Part shown: one piece after another, positions 26,506 through 34,793 of the stretch | How positions within the stretch are numbered: position 1 is the stretch's first letter | How the letters are laid out: each line of letters begins with the position of its first letter | NCBI GenBank assembly: GCA_965246795.1 | Contig: CBDFFN010000012.1 | Coordinates: forward strand, 416,176 to 480,175 | DNA from: JAJXWB01 sp965246795 | Lineage (GTDB): Bacteria; Pseudomonadota; Alphaproteobacteria; Rhizobiales; Beijerinckiaceae | Reading direction: 5' to 3' | DNA: 64,000 bases | The notes under the pieces: model-generated | Databases searched by the model: none | The model's input: the letters and a program-made list of their open reading frames with translations, nothing else | What the model was told of the DNA's origin: nothing | Program-made: the position numbers and the translations under genes

Positions 26506-27829
26506 CGCCGGCGCGACCGATCAGCGGCAACAGTTTCGCCAGTTCCGGCCCATCCTCGCGACCGGTCAGAGCAAGGCGCAGCGGGTGGAACAGCGCCCGA
26601 CCCTTGCGGCCGGTGTGTTCCTTCAGCGCCGATGTCCAAGCGGACCAGGTCGTCTCGTCGAAGGGCTCCGGCGGTAGCAGGTCCGCCGCTGCTTCGCCGA
26701 AGGCGGCATCCTCGACGACAGGCACAATTTCCCCGCAGGCGACGCGCCACCAGTCCGCGACATCGGCGAAACGCACGAGATTGCCCCGTACCGCGAGCCA
26801 GAACGGCTCCGCCTTGTGGCCGACGATATCGAGCGCGGCGAGGCGCTCGCGCACGGCTTCGAAATCAAGCAGGTGCAGCGTTCGCGCTGAGAGACCCCGT
26901 AGTTCCGCCGCGTCGAAACGCGCTGCGGCGCGCGAAACATGCGAAAGCTGGAAACGCGACGCGAGGTCGGCCAAAGACGACACGGCATGCACGTCGTCCG
27001 ATGAGCCCGTGAGGACGGCGAGCGCGCTGACCGCCAGCGCCTCGATGCCGTCGTCGCGCAAGGCGCCGAGCGACAACGCACCGGTGCGCTTCGAGAGCCC
27101 CGCGCCGGACGTATCCAGCAACAGATTGTGATGCGCGAAGGCCGGGATGCGCTCCGCACCCGCCAGAGCTTCGAAAAGCTGAATCTGCACAGCCGTGTTG
27201 GTGACATGGTCCTCGCCGCGGATGACGTGCGTGATGCCGAGATCGATGTCATCGACAACGGAGGGCAGCGTGTAGAGATAGCTGCCGTCCTCGCGCACGA
27301 GCACGGGGTCGGACAAGGACGCGCAATCGATCCGCGTCTCGCCGCGCACGCCGTCCACCCACGACACGCTTCCCGCGTTCAGGCGAAAGCGCCAGTGCGG
27401 CTTGCGGCCTTCGGCCTCCAAGCGCGCGTAATCGGCGTCGGTCAGCGAAAGCGCGGCGCGGTCGTAGACCGGAGGCAAGCCGCGCGCCTGCTGGCGTTTG
27501 CGACGCCGCCCGAGCTCATCTGACGTTTCGTAAGCGCGGTAGAGGCGGCCGCTCTCGATCAACCGAAGCATCGCGGCGTTGTAAAGCTGCAAACGCTGCG
27601 ACTGACGCACAACAACGTCGGGCACAACGCCGAGCCATGCAAGATCGACCTCGATCACGCGCGCAAAGTCCTCGCGCGAGCGAGCCGCATCAGTGTCGTC
27701 GAAACGAAGGACGAAGCGGCCTGCGCCCGCGAGCCGGACGATATAGTTGATCAGCGCCGTACGCGCATTGCCGATATGGATGTGGCCTGTCGGCGATGGC
27801 GCAAAACGGACGACGGGAGGCGATGACAT
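26474..27829 (-). CDS. gltX: Glutamyl-tRNA synthetase
   Basis: Charges tRNA-Glu, and perhaps tRNA-Gln, since alphaproteobacteria use transamidation. The 451-residue protein has FAPSPTGHIHIGNARTALIN (HIGH region), HVIRGEDHVTNTAVQIQLFE and the KMSKS-like GLSKRTGALSLGALRDDG. These genomes commonly carry two GltX copies, and the SKRTG form here resembles the second type; which tRNA it serves is not clear. ATG 27829 is chosen over a GTG at 27844. The 3' end overlaps the DUF2865 gene. Confidence 0.93.
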   Translation of the reverse strand: MSSPPVVRFAPSPTGHIHIGNARTALINYIVRLAGAGRFVLRFDDTDAARSREDFARVIEVDLAWLGVVPDVVVRQSQRLQLYNAAMLRLIESGRLYRAYETSDELGRRRKRQQARGLPPVYDRAALSLTDADYARLEAEGRKPHWRFRLNAGSVSWVDGVRGETRIDCASLSDPVLVREDGSYLYTLPSVVDDIDLGITHVIRGEDHVTNTAVQIQLFEALAGAERIPAFAHHNLLLDTSGAGLSKRTGALSLGALRDDGIEALAVSALAVLTGSSDDVHAVSSLADLASRFQLSHVSRAAARFDAAELRGLSARTLHLLDFEAVRERLAALDIVGHKAEPFWLAVRGNLVRFADVADWWRVACGEIVPVVEDAAFGEAAADLLPPEPFDETTWSAWTSALKEHTGRKGRALFHPLRLALTGREDGPELAKLLPLIGRAGAIARLRACAA

Positions 27830-27902
27830 GCTGCCTTGTCGCACCGACGATGTCGAATGTTAAGGCGGCCAAGCCGCCTAAAGATAAATGGCGATAATCG
27901 CG

Positions 27903-28085
27903 TTATTTTTCGTTCTTGCTCGAAGACACGGAGCCACCTCTTGCTCCGGCCCGCATGGCAAGTTCCCGATCGACCGCAAACGACCGCCGCTCCGGCGGAA
28001 CATTGCGCCCACCGCGCTGTGCGATCTCGCGACGCCGCTCCGGGTCCATCGCCGCGAAGCCGCGACGCTTCTTCGCTTCATCCAT
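27903..28085 (-). CDS. KGG-type small stress protein
   Basis: A 60-residue hydrophilic protein: MDEAKKRRGFAAMDPERRRE, then IAQRGGRNVPPERRSF and a C-terminal GARGGSVSSS. The GFAAMDPERRREIAxRGG segment matches small KGG-repeat general stress proteins such as YciG, common in Bradyrhizobium relatives. AAAGGA lies ahead of the ATG. It is upstream of gltX in the same direction with 73 bp between. Confidence 0.8.
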   Translation of the reverse strand: MDEAKKRRGFAAMDPERRREIAQRGGRNVPPERRSFAVDRELAMRAGARGGSVSSSKNEK

Positions 28086-28220
28086 CCCCGGTTCCTTTCG
28101 TTCGAGGCTTCAGTTAAGCCGTCGAGCGGAGGGTGGCATTATCAAAGGTTACCGTTGCGCGGCGATCCGGTGCGCCACGCGCCCATCGACCAGCAACTTG
28201 CCGGAAAGAAGCAAGAACGG

Positions 28221-28979
28221 ATGGATCAGGCGACAAGACCGACGCAGTCGAACACCGGCGGGTATCCCACGATCCTGCGCCAGATTTTGCGCAGCACGAT
28301 CCACTTCCTGTCCTACCACTTCATCTATGAGCGGCAGCGCACGCGCACGACCAAGGCCGCAGGTTTCACACTGACCGTGCCGCCGACCGTCTTCCACCCG
28401 CGCTGGTTCCTGACCAGCGAATATTTCGCAGGTTTTATCGGCGCACTCGACCTTGCTGGCAAAACCGTCGTCGATGTTGGAACCGGCTCGGGAATTCTCG
28501 CGCTCGCCGCGGCGCGTGCGGGCTCGAAAAACGTCGTCGCCGTCGATATCAATCCGAACGCTGCAAAGGCCGCTTCCCTGAATGCGTCCGCCAACGGCCT
28601 CCGCGATCGCGTCGACGCGGTCTGCTCGAACCTGATATCGGCGCTGGCACCGAAGCCGACCTTCGATGTCATCATCTCGAGCCCACCCTCTTTCGCCGGC
28701 GAGCCGCGCGATATCGCCGACCGCGCGTGGCACGCGGGTCCGGGCTACCGCGATATCGTGGCTCTGTTCGCGCAGGCGGGCGAACGCATGGCGCCCGGCG
28801 GCACGATGTATCTTCTACTTTCGTCCGATTCCGACCTCGCGCTTATGGACCGGCTTGCCAGGGATTCCGGCTTCACGTCGCGGCCGGTCAACGAAACCTC
28901 GATTTTCGTCGAGAAGTTCATCATCTACGAGGTTCGCCGGGCGACCCGCAATAAGAGCCTCTGCAAAGCCCGTTGCTGA
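28221..28979 (+). CDS. Class I SAM-dependent methyltransferase
   Basis: A 252-residue methyltransferase. Motif I is VVDVGTGSGILALAAARAGS, motif II VAVDINPNAAKAA, and motif IV FDVIISSPPSFAGE. The (S)SPP tetrapeptide is like the NPPY/PP(F/Y) loop of PrmC/RlmG-type enzymes that methylate N or O atoms near a planar group. The N-terminal LSYHFIYERQRTRTTKAAGF may bind the substrate. Substrate unknown. ATG 28221 is preferred to the longer upstream frame, which is antisense to the KGG gene. Confidence 0.85.
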   Translation: MDQATRPTQSNTGGYPTILRQILRSTIHFLSYHFIYERQRTRTTKAAGFTLTVPPTVFHPRWFLTSEYFAGFIGALDLAGKTVVDVGTGSGILALAAARAGSKNVVAVDINPNAAKAASLNASANGLRDRVDAVCSNLISALAPKPTFDVIISSPPSFAGEPRDIADRAWHAGPGYRDIVALFAQAGERMAPGGTMYLLLSSDSDLALMDRLARDSGFTSRPVNETSIFVEKFIIYEVRRATRNKSLCKARC

Positions 28980-29079
28980 TCAAAACTAAGTCGACTACGA
29001 ACCACGCGCGCCTATAACTTATCTTGGCTGATGCTTCAGCAATGCCTGAACTGCGCCATCGGGGTACCTCGGCGCGGGG

Positions 29080-29095
29080 TGTGACGAACATCACA
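29080..29095. promoter_or_regulatory. CRP-like binding site upstream of the Crp/Fnr gene
   Basis: TGTGACGAACATCACA is a TGTGA-N6-TCACA palindrome, the consensus for CRP-type regulators, 135 bp ahead of the regulator gene at 29230. The same 15 bases (GTGACGAACATCACA) recur at 30130-30144 on the far side of the regulator. This suggests autoregulation. Confidence 0.65.
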
Positions 29096-29229
29096 TCTCA
29101 GGCGTAAAAAGCGGGCGCATGCTCGAGCTTGGCGCTGGAACCAATCTGCGTAATTCCAATTGCCCCATTGGCGGCAGGGCCAATCGTATAAGTGTGTCTG
29201 CTCGGTAAGTAATTTGCAGGGCTGCGAAG

Positions 29230-29994
29230 ATGACGAACGTCCTGGTTCGAAAACTGGAACTATTCGGACCCATCGGGGACGATGATCGAGCACTACTGAA
29301 CAAAATTACCATGAAAAGTCGGGTTATCGGCCCGAACAGCCGCATTATTGGTGAGGGAGACAACCCGGACGACGTTCATCTTGTCCTCGAAGGACTTGCT
29401 TGCCGCTCGAAGATTACGTCGCACGGTAAAAGAACGATTTTTGCCCTTCTTCTCCCAGGCGATTTTTGCGACCTGAACGTCTTCATCCTGAAGTCGATGG
29501 ATCACGACATCCGCACTATCGCTCGCTCGCGTCTCGTAGAAATCCCACGCGCCACCGTTCTCGAACTGACAAATCGGCCGACGATCGTCCGCGCGCTCTG
29601 GTGGGCGACGCTCGTCGACGAGGCGACATTGCGCGAATGGCTTGTCAACATTGGCCAGCGCGACGCTCTGCAGCGCATGGCGCACCTTTTCTGTGAACTT
29701 CACATGCGCATGAGTTCGATCGGGCTCGCGGAAGGCGGCCACTTCGAACTGCCTATCAGTCAGGCCGCACTCGGCGACGCGCTCGGCATCTCGCCCGTAC
29801 ACACAAACCGGATGTTGCAGGATCTGAGAAGCGAAAATCTCGTCGACTTCCGATCAAGGCAAATCAAGATCCCCGACGTGCGCCGGCTGCACAGGATGTG
29901 CGATTTCAATCCCAACTACCTCCACCTCGACGGCGGTAAAAAGGATGAATCGCGGGCCGGTGAGGGCACTGCGATTTTACGCAGGTCCGCATAA
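29230..29994 (+). CDS. Crp/Fnr-family transcription regulator
   Basis: A 254-residue regulator with an N-terminal cyclic-nucleotide-binding-type beta roll (residues about 20-120: IIGEGDNPDDVHLVLEGLAC, LLPGDFCDLNVFIL), a dimer helix, and a C-terminal HTH_Crp domain with ISQAALGDALGISPVHTNRM LQDL. The FNR-type four-cysteine N-terminus is absent, so it is not an iron-sulfur sensor of that kind. The ligand is unknown. CRP-like palindromes lie upstream of it and of the next gene. Confidence 0.92.
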   Translation: MTNVLVRKLELFGPIGDDDRALLNKITMKSRVIGPNSRIIGEGDNPDDVHLVLEGLACRSKITSHGKRTIFALLLPGDFCDLNVFILKSMDHDIRTIARSRLVEIPRATVLELTNRPTIVRALWWATLVDEATLREWLVNIGQRDALQRMAHLFCELHMRMSSIGLAEGGHFELPISQAALGDALGISPVHTNRMLQDLRSENLVDFRSRQIKIPDVRRLHRMCDFNPNYLHLDGGKKDESRAGEGTAILRRSA

Positions 29995-30129
29995 GCCGGA
30001 CTGTCACATCGACGCGAGTTACGACGCTTCGATGATCGGCCACGCGCCTGGTCGCATCTTGCGATCAACCGAAACCGTGTGACGCACGACACAGCGCTGC
30101 ACGCATTCCCCGCGCAGCAATCACTTATC

Positions 30130-30144
30130 GTGACGAACATCACA
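30130..30144. promoter_or_regulatory. Second CRP-like site, upstream of 30222
   Basis: GTGACGAACATCACA repeats the site at 29081-29095 base for base. It lies 77 bp ahead of the secreted-protein gene at 30222. This makes the gene a likely target of the neighbouring Crp/Fnr regulator. Confidence 0.6.
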
Positions 30145-30221
30145 AGCGTGCCGACGAATGCACCTTAAACCCGTGTTCATGCCGACGCGCCCCAGCGACG
30201 GCCGCAGGAATAGGGAATACG

Positions 30222-30875
30222 ATGATGAACACCACCAAGCGCTTCGCCCTCGCTTTCGGCCTCGCTACTTCGCTTTCGATCGTCGGGGTCGCGCCCAGCC
30301 ACGCCTTCTCCTTTAATCCGATCAAGATCGCGAAGTCGGCTGTGAAGACGGCCGGCAAGGTCGCCGGTGGCGCCGTAAAGGTGGCTGGCAAAGTCGTCGA
30401 AGGCGGCGCGAAGGGTGTCGCGAAAGGCGCGACAGCGGTTGCGAACACAGGCCTCAAAGGCGTGTCGGCCGTCGGCGATATTGCTAAAAAGGGCACGGAA
30501 AAGGTACTCGAAACCGGCAACAAGATTCCCGGTGTGAACGTATTCACCAAGGTCGCGACCATCGGCTACTTGGCAGCCGCCTATAAGACGAAGTGCAACG
30601 ACAGCTATTGCGTGAACAAGGGACCGCGCGTGTTCATCCCCGGCCAGATCGGCAGCTCGAAATCCGCGCTGACGGCGCAGCCGGCTCCCAAGGTCTTCAA
30701 GCAGACGGGCCACCCCGTCGTCGCGTCGACACAGGCCGCGCCGAAAGTCTTTATCCAGACCGGCCGCTCGGTCGCCATCGCACCAGTGAAGGTTCACACG
30801 GTGGCGTTGCCTGCGACCGCACGGCAGATCCCGGCAATCAACCTCGCGAAGCCGCCGGCCCTCGCCCACCGCTGA
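30222..30875 (+). CDS. Exported Lys/Ala/Gly-rich protein of unknown function
   Basis: A 217-residue protein with leader FALAFGLATSLSIVGVAPSH ending near AFA. Residues about 30-100 are short imperfect repeats (KTAGKVAGGAVKVAGKVVEG, GAKGVAKGATAVANTG), likely amphipathic helix. The C-terminal part repeats APKVFKQTGHPVVAST and APKVFIQTGRSVAIA. No family is recognised. A CRP-like site lies upstream, and the gene ends about 100 bp before the integrated element. ATG 30222 or 30225 may be used. Confidence 0.75.
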   Translation: MMNTTKRFALAFGLATSLSIVGVAPSHAFSFNPIKIAKSAVKTAGKVAGGAVKVAGKVVEGGAKGVAKGATAVANTGLKGVSAVGDIAKKGTEKVLETGNKIPGVNVFTKVATIGYLAAAYKTKCNDSYCVNKGPRVFIPGQIGSSKSALTAQPAPKVFKQTGHPVVASTQAAPKVFIQTGRSVAIAPVKVHTVALPATARQIPAINLAKPPALAHR

Positions 30876-30973
30876 AACCGACACTCGAGACAATTCAGAG
30901 GCGGTTGCGATGCAGCCGCCTCTTTTGCTTGCCAGAACGCATGATGCGGCTGGCTGCAAAGACGTAAGTCGGG

Positions 30974-31024
30974 GCTGGCGCACCCGGCACGATTCGAACG
31001 TGCGACCTCTGCCTTCGGAGGGCA
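30974..31024. repeat. attL: 51-bp copy of tRNA-Arg 3' half
   Basis: Identical over 51 bases to 51468-51518. Only the anticodon-loop to CCA part of the tRNA is present; the 5' half is missing, so this copy is not a functional tRNA. It marks the left junction of the element. Confidence 0.93.
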
Positions 31025-31141
31025 AAAATGGGGCTTTGCCACTTATTGATGGACCTTGCAGCGATTTGCTGACCAACTGTTTTTGTTCGTATTTCTGTTT
31101 GCTAACCCTTGAAGCGACTTGCCAGCGTTTGCGTGGCGGCG

Positions 31142-31176
31142 TTACCTAGTCCGCTACCTAGGCCTGATTTGCCTAG
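31142..31176. promoter_or_regulatory. Putative integrase arm-type sites, left end
   Basis: Three related boxes in direct order: TTACCTAG (31142), CTACCTAG (31154) and TTGCCTAG (31169). A similar trio lies at 51404-51444 beside attR. Repeats at both ends of a tyrosine-integrase element are the expected layout of arm sites. The frame of the integrase is open across them, but its start at 31196 leaves them non-coding. Confidence 0.55.
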
Positions 31177-31195
31177 TTTAGGGCAGCGCTCGCGG

Positions 31196-32446
31196 ATGGC
31201 ATCCAAGACGGCACCAATAGGTCTCGACGAGGTCCGGAAAATGGGCCCTGGTGACGATCTTTGGGACACGAAAGTCACCGGCTTCGGTGCGCGCCGGCAG
31301 CGCAGCTCTGCGATCTCCTACGTCGTCATGTATCGCGCTGATGGTCGGCTTCGGCGGCACACCATCGGCCGGCACGGTGCACCCTGGACGCCCGACAGCG
31401 CGCGGAAAGAAGCGCGACGAATCCTGGGCAGCGTTGCAAGCGGCAGCGACCCAGCAACGACGAAAGCAGAGGCTCGATCGGCGCCAACGGTCTCGGCATT
31501 GTGCGACAGCTATTTCAAGGATGCGGAAAGCGGCCGTCTGCTTACGCGTCGGCGCGCCGCCAAGAAAGCGAGCACTCTGGCGACGGACAAGGGTCGTATC
31601 GAGCGGCACATCAAGCCGCAGCTCGGCTCACTGAAGGTCGCTGCGGTAACGCGCGCCGATATCGAGCGCTTCATGCATGCTGTGGCCGACGGAGAAACCG
31701 CCGCTCGCGTCAAGACGGTAAAGCGAGGGCTTGCACGTGTCACCGGCGGACGCGGGGCGTCGAGCCGCACGGTCGGCTTGCTAGGCGGCATCTTCGCTTA
31801 CGCAGTGCGCAGGGGCATGCGTGACGACAACCCCGTGCGCGGCGTCGAACGTTTCGCGGATGGCAAACGCAACCGCCGACTCTCAGATGACGAGTACGCG
31901 GCGCTCGGCGCCGGCATGACGAAGCTCGACAACGTACTTTGGCCCCCTGCCCTCGCCGCAGCTCGATTCCTTGCGCTGACCGGCTGGCGCAGCGGTGAAG
32001 CGATCAAGCTGACACGCGCCGAAGTCGACATAAGCCGACAAACTGCATCGCTTGGCGATACGAAGACTGGCGCTTCAACGCGGCCTTTGTCGACGCAGGC
32101 GTGCGCTATCATCAAGGCGCAAGGCAAAGCTGGTGATCTCGTCTTCGCGGCGTCTCGTGGCAACAGCGTCCTCTCCGGCTTTCCAAAGCTGTTCGCGAAG
32201 ATCGTTACGGCGGCGAAGCTGTCATCTGACGTCACCCCGCACGTGCTGCGGCACTCATACGCGTCCGTTGCATCCGACCTAGGCTACTCCGAAGCGACGA
32301 TCGCGGCGTTGCTTGGGCATCGTTCCGGCTCTGTGACGAGCCGCTACATCCATTCGGCGGACGCAGTGTTGCTGGCTGCATCCGACGCCATTGCAAGTCG
32401 GATCGCGACGCTTATGACCGAAAGAAATGGCAGCGCCCATGAGTGA
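31196..32446 (+). CDS. int: Tyrosine-type site-specific integrase
   Basis: A 416-residue phage integrase of the P4/DUF4102 type. The N-terminal DNA-binding part contains WDTKVTGFGARRQ. The catalytic residues are Arg in LTGWRSGEAIKLTR, HxxR in HVLRHSYASVASDLG, His in LLGHRSG and the tyrosine in TSRYIHSADAV. It should integrate and excise the element at tRNA-Arg. ATG 31196 is preferred to the open frame from 31109, because the latter runs over the arm-type boxes. It looks intact, so excision may still be possible. Confidence 0.94.
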   Translation: MASKTAPIGLDEVRKMGPGDDLWDTKVTGFGARRQRSSAISYVVMYRADGRLRRHTIGRHGAPWTPDSARKEARRILGSVASGSDPATTKAEARSAPTVSALCDSYFKDAESGRLLTRRRAAKKASTLATDKGRIERHIKPQLGSLKVAAVTRADIERFMHAVADGETAARVKTVKRGLARVTGGRGASSRTVGLLGGIFAYAVRRGMRDDNPVRGVERFADGKRNRRLSDDEYAALGAGMTKLDNVLWPPALAAARFLALTGWRSGEAIKLTRAEVDISRQTASLGDTKTGASTRPLSTQACAIIKAQGKAGDLVFAASRGNSVLSGFPKLFAKIVTAAKLSSDVTPHVLRHSYASVASDLGYSEATIAALLGHRSGSVTSRYIHSADAVLLAASDAIASRIATLMTERNGSAHE

Positions 32447-32945
32447 CGACGAAAGGCCGAGCTTGTGGGACGAAGACGTGGTGCAGCGACTTCTGCGCAC
32501 TGCGCAAGCCGCCATCGCTGATCCAATAGTAAGTGATCAAGAGAAGCGCTTGCTGCGCTCATGCATTCGCGGATTAAGTCTCGATTGCCAGATTGCAGAC
32601 GAAATAGATAGTCAGCCGTTACGAGAAGTTGTTATCGGCCTTCTAGAAATTTCCAACAACATCCTCACGCACTCTCAGCACGCCGAAGTCGCAAAATCGT
32701 CTATCGATGAGGCAGAGCGGCGACTGCTTTCGCGCGCCGGTCAACAGAGTGCGGTCACGCGAAAAGCGCTTGCCGAAAAATGGCAGCAGCATGCCGACGA
32801 TTTGATACCGGAGATCGAGAAAGACGGTCCGCTCTCGAACGCTGCTATGGCTGACGAGCTTCGTCACCGGTGGAAACTGGAAAATCCAAAAGCCCCAAGC
32901 GCACGTCATCTCGCCCGATATCTAGCGGGCCGCATGATGACATGA
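32439..32945 (+). CDS. Hypothetical protein coupled to the integrase
   Basis: A 168-residue soluble, helical protein (MSDDERPSLWDEDVVQRLLR, later SRAGQQSAVTRKALAEKWQQ). It overlaps the integrase stop by eight bases and so is probably translated with it. The C-terminal part (LSNAAMADELRHRWKLENP) could be a helix-turn-helix. No family recognised. It appears undamaged, unlike many genes further right. Confidence 0.65.
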   Translation: MSDDERPSLWDEDVVQRLLRTAQAAIADPIVSDQEKRLLRSCIRGLSLDCQIADEIDSQPLREVVIGLLEISNNILTHSQHAEVAKSSIDEAERRLLSRAGQQSAVTRKALAEKWQQHADDLIPEIEKDGPLSNAAMADELRHRWKLENPKAPSARHLARYLAGRMMT

Positions 32946-32998
32946 ACTGTTCGTGTCTGACGCGAACAGTAAATGTCGGACACGAACAGGTTCGTGTC
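32946..32998. promoter_or_regulatory. Operator-like double palindrome upstream of the excisionase-like gene
   Basis: Two inverted repeats share the half-site GTTCGTGTC. One is ACTGTTCG-N9-CGAACAGT (32946-32970). The other is GACACGAAC-AG-GTTCGTGTC (32979-32998), perfect over 9-bp arms. They lie 66-119 bp ahead of the small gene at 33065. This is the form of a repressor operator pair controlling excision. Confidence 0.6.
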
Positions 32999-33064
32999 GT
33001 GGCGCGTAAGCAAGGCATGTGAACATTAGCTGCCATCGCACTCAAACGAAGCGGTGGATCACAA

Positions 33065-33307
33065 ATGTCTCCCCTCCCCCATGACGACAATGCGCTTTTG
33101 ACGAGAAGCGCCACTGCCCAAGCCCTGACAGCCGCGGGTTACCCGGTCACGTTGGCTACGCTCGCAACGATCGCTACACGCGGCGGAGGTCCCGAATTTC
33201 AAAAGTTTGGAGCGCGGCCGCTTTACCGTTGGGGCGCCGCAATCGCATGGGCAAAGGGTCGGCTAAGCAAGCCGGTCCGGACTACATCCGAACTTGAGGC
33301 CGCGTGA
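33065..33307 (+). CDS. Excisionase-like small helix-turn-helix protein
   Basis: An 80-residue protein. LLTRSATAQALTAAGYPVTL and LATIATRGGGPEFQKFGARP LYRW follow the MerR/AlpA/Xis winged-helix pattern, in which the protein binds DNA by a first helix and a hairpin ending FGxRPLY. Small genes of this kind beside an integrase usually act as recombination directionality factors or AlpA-type activators. Two palindromes lie upstream. Confidence 0.7.
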   Translation: MSPLPHDDNALLTRSATAQALTAAGYPVTLATLATIATRGGGPEFQKFGARPLYRWGAAIAWAKGRLSKPVRTTSELEAA

Positions 33308-33310
33308 TCA

Positions 33311-33520
33311 GTGGCCTTCAGAAAAGCGACGGGCCGCGCCGCCGTTAAGGCGAACGCGACCCGCTTGAACATTGAGTGCTTTGGTCGGCTGCTCGATGGA
33401 CAAGATAGCTTCACACCGCACATTCTTCAAACGGAAAAGATCAGCAGACGTTTTGCTCTGCAGGCTGCGACTGCGGCGCTCATCGCGGAACTCGCATTCA
33501 GAAGCGAGGTGCGTCGATGA
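33311..33520 (+). CDS. Hypothetical small protein
   Basis: A 69-residue open frame with GTG start six bases after the preceding stop, ending in an ATGA overlap with the next gene. The tight spacing on both sides supports translation. The sequence (AFRKATGRAAVKANATRLNI) shows a basic N-terminus and a helical C-terminus. No family recognised. Confidence 0.5.
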   Translation: MAFRKATGRAAVKANATRLNIECFGRLLDGQDSFTPHILQTEKISRRFALQAATAALIAELAFRSEVRR

Positions 33521-33906
33521 ACACTGACAATTTTGACCACAGGTGCGAGAGCGTCGTCGTGCGCGAGCAGCGCGCTCTCGCTGTCTTCCTCAATGGTGAC
33601 GGAAGCGTCGTTGTCCGACAGGAATGCGCCTGGCCGGATGAAACGGAGGATCCATATGTTCTGATCCGACCGGAGAATGCCGAAGCCGTCGCACGCGCTA
33701 TTTTGCGCGCAGCAGCCGAGGCGCGGGGTGACGACGCCGTAACGCATGAAAGCGTCACGTTACCCGTCACGCGTAACGCGTCGAGCGCGTCACGGCAGAA
33801 GAGATATCGCGAACGGCACCGTAACGTTGTCACAATCACCCGTGACGCTGTGAAGGATGTCGGCGTAACGGCCGTCACTACAAACACCGACGAGCTCGCT
33901 GTATGA
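33517..33906 (+). CDS. Hypothetical phage-type protein with RQKRYRERHR segment
   Basis: A 129-residue protein joined to both neighbours by ATGA overlaps. The middle part (DPYVLIRPENAEAVARAILR) looks like a small folded domain. The C-terminal SRQKRYRERHRNVVTITRDA is basic and resembles segments found near replication genes of Rhizobiales prophages. The DNA for residues about 75-130 is dense in GTCAC and GTAAC pentamers. Function unknown. Confidence 0.6.
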   Translation: MNTDNFDHRCESVVVREQRALAVFLNGDGSVVVRQECAWPDETEDPYVLIRPENAEAVARAILRAAAEARGDDAVTHESVTLPVTRNASSASRQKRYRERHRNVVTITRDAVKDVGVTAVTTNTDELAV

Positions 33907-34548
33907 GCCGCGCGCGGAAGAAAAAGCGCTCGGCGCCGAACGGGCCGTTCATCTTGCACACGCTCGAAGATGCGGCAATCTCCGGCATGGCTCGCGCTGC
34001 CGGACAATGCCCGGCGTGTGCTTGATCGTCTCGAGGTCGAGCATGCCTCACACGGTGGCAGCGAGAACGGCAAGCTGGTTTGCCCTTACAGGGACTTCGT
34101 CAAAGCAGGGATTCGTCGAGCATCGATCTCACGAGCAATTCGAGAGTGCCGCGCGCTCGGCTTTGTTTACGTCACGGTCCAGGGAAGTCGCTCCATTTCA
34201 GACGAGCGGTGGCCGTCTCAATATCGGCTGACCTATGCGCTCGGCCGCGGCGACAGCCCCGATCCGACAAACGATTGGCGCAAGTTCGAGACCTTGGAAG
34301 CTGCAGAGAGGGCTGCGCGCGACGCTGCATTGGAAAGGAACGTGGGCACTCAGGCGCCTTCGAAAAGAAAAAAGCTGGACGCAAAAACGAGCCCAGAGCC
34401 GGACGCGAAAACGCTACCAAATCGGACGTTTGCCGGACGCGAAAACGAGCCACCAAGGCCGGACGCGAAAACGAGCCACCTTTATATATCTACGGCTACC
34501 CGCCACGAGACGCCCATGCCGTTGCAGCGCTCGCAGGTCCGAGCATGA
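33903..34548 (+). pseudogene. Phage replication/HTH-type gene with a one-base frameshift
   Basis: From ATG 33903 (ATGA overlap with the gene before) the frame reads MSRARKKKRSAPNGPFILHT LE and then runs to an early stop at 34025. Adding one base of slip at 33969 joins it to MRQSPAWLALPDNARRVLDR, and then NGKLVCPYRDFVKAGIRRAS to 34548. The combined protein matches a family of Rhizobiales prophage proteins with a winged-helix core. Its C-terminal part encodes repeated DAKT units from an iteron array. So it is broken by an extra G, or is reinitiated at 33970. A replication-initiator role is inferred from the iterons. Confidence 0.65.
34377..34491 (+). repeat. Iteron array with flanking AT-rich block (possible origin)
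   Basis: Four direct copies of a GGACGCGAAAACGAGCCACC-type unit: 34377-34393 and 34401-34418 (diverged), 34435-34454 and 34461-34480 (identical over 20 bases). They are followed at once by TTTATATATCT. The array lies inside the 3' part of the frameshifted gene. The arrangement resembles lambda, whose origin is four iterons plus an AT-rich stretch inside gene O. Confidence 0.6.
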
Positions 34549-34793
34549 CCGCGTCCGTCAGCTTCGATCTCTCGGTGCTCGTGTCGCTTCGACGCGCGAA
34601 AGCTCTCGGCGTCATCATCGAGCCGATGGCGGGCGACGATGGGGTGACGGTCGAGCCTCCGAAGGGCAGACATCGGGCGGCGGCCGTCCGGCTAATCGCC
34701 GGCCTGTCGGAGGCCAACCCCGACTATCGGGACGCCTTTATTAAAGCGGCGCGCGCATCGAGCGACGCCGCTGCGCAAGGCGGTGCAGCGTGA
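34545..34793 (+). CDS. Hypothetical small protein
   Basis: An 82-residue protein starting MTASVSFDLSVLVSLRRAKA, with ATGA overlap to the gene before. Residues VEPPKGRHRAAAVRLIAGLS and an acidic-basic helical tail follow. Coupling supports it as real. No family recognised. Confidence 0.55.
   Translation: MTASVSFDLSVLVSLRRAKALGVIIEPMAGDDGVTVEPPKGRHRAAAVRLIAGLSEANPDYRDAFIKAARASSDAAAQGGAA

Noticed and set aside
30974..31024. A second tRNA-Arg gene at the left end of the element
   Set aside because: Only the 3' half matches; the acceptor 5' strand and D arm are absent. It is an attachment-site copy.
33741..33880. GTCAC/GTAAC-rich stretch as a second iteron origin
   Set aside because: The pentamers have no regular spacing and can follow from the Val-Thr-rich coding sequence.
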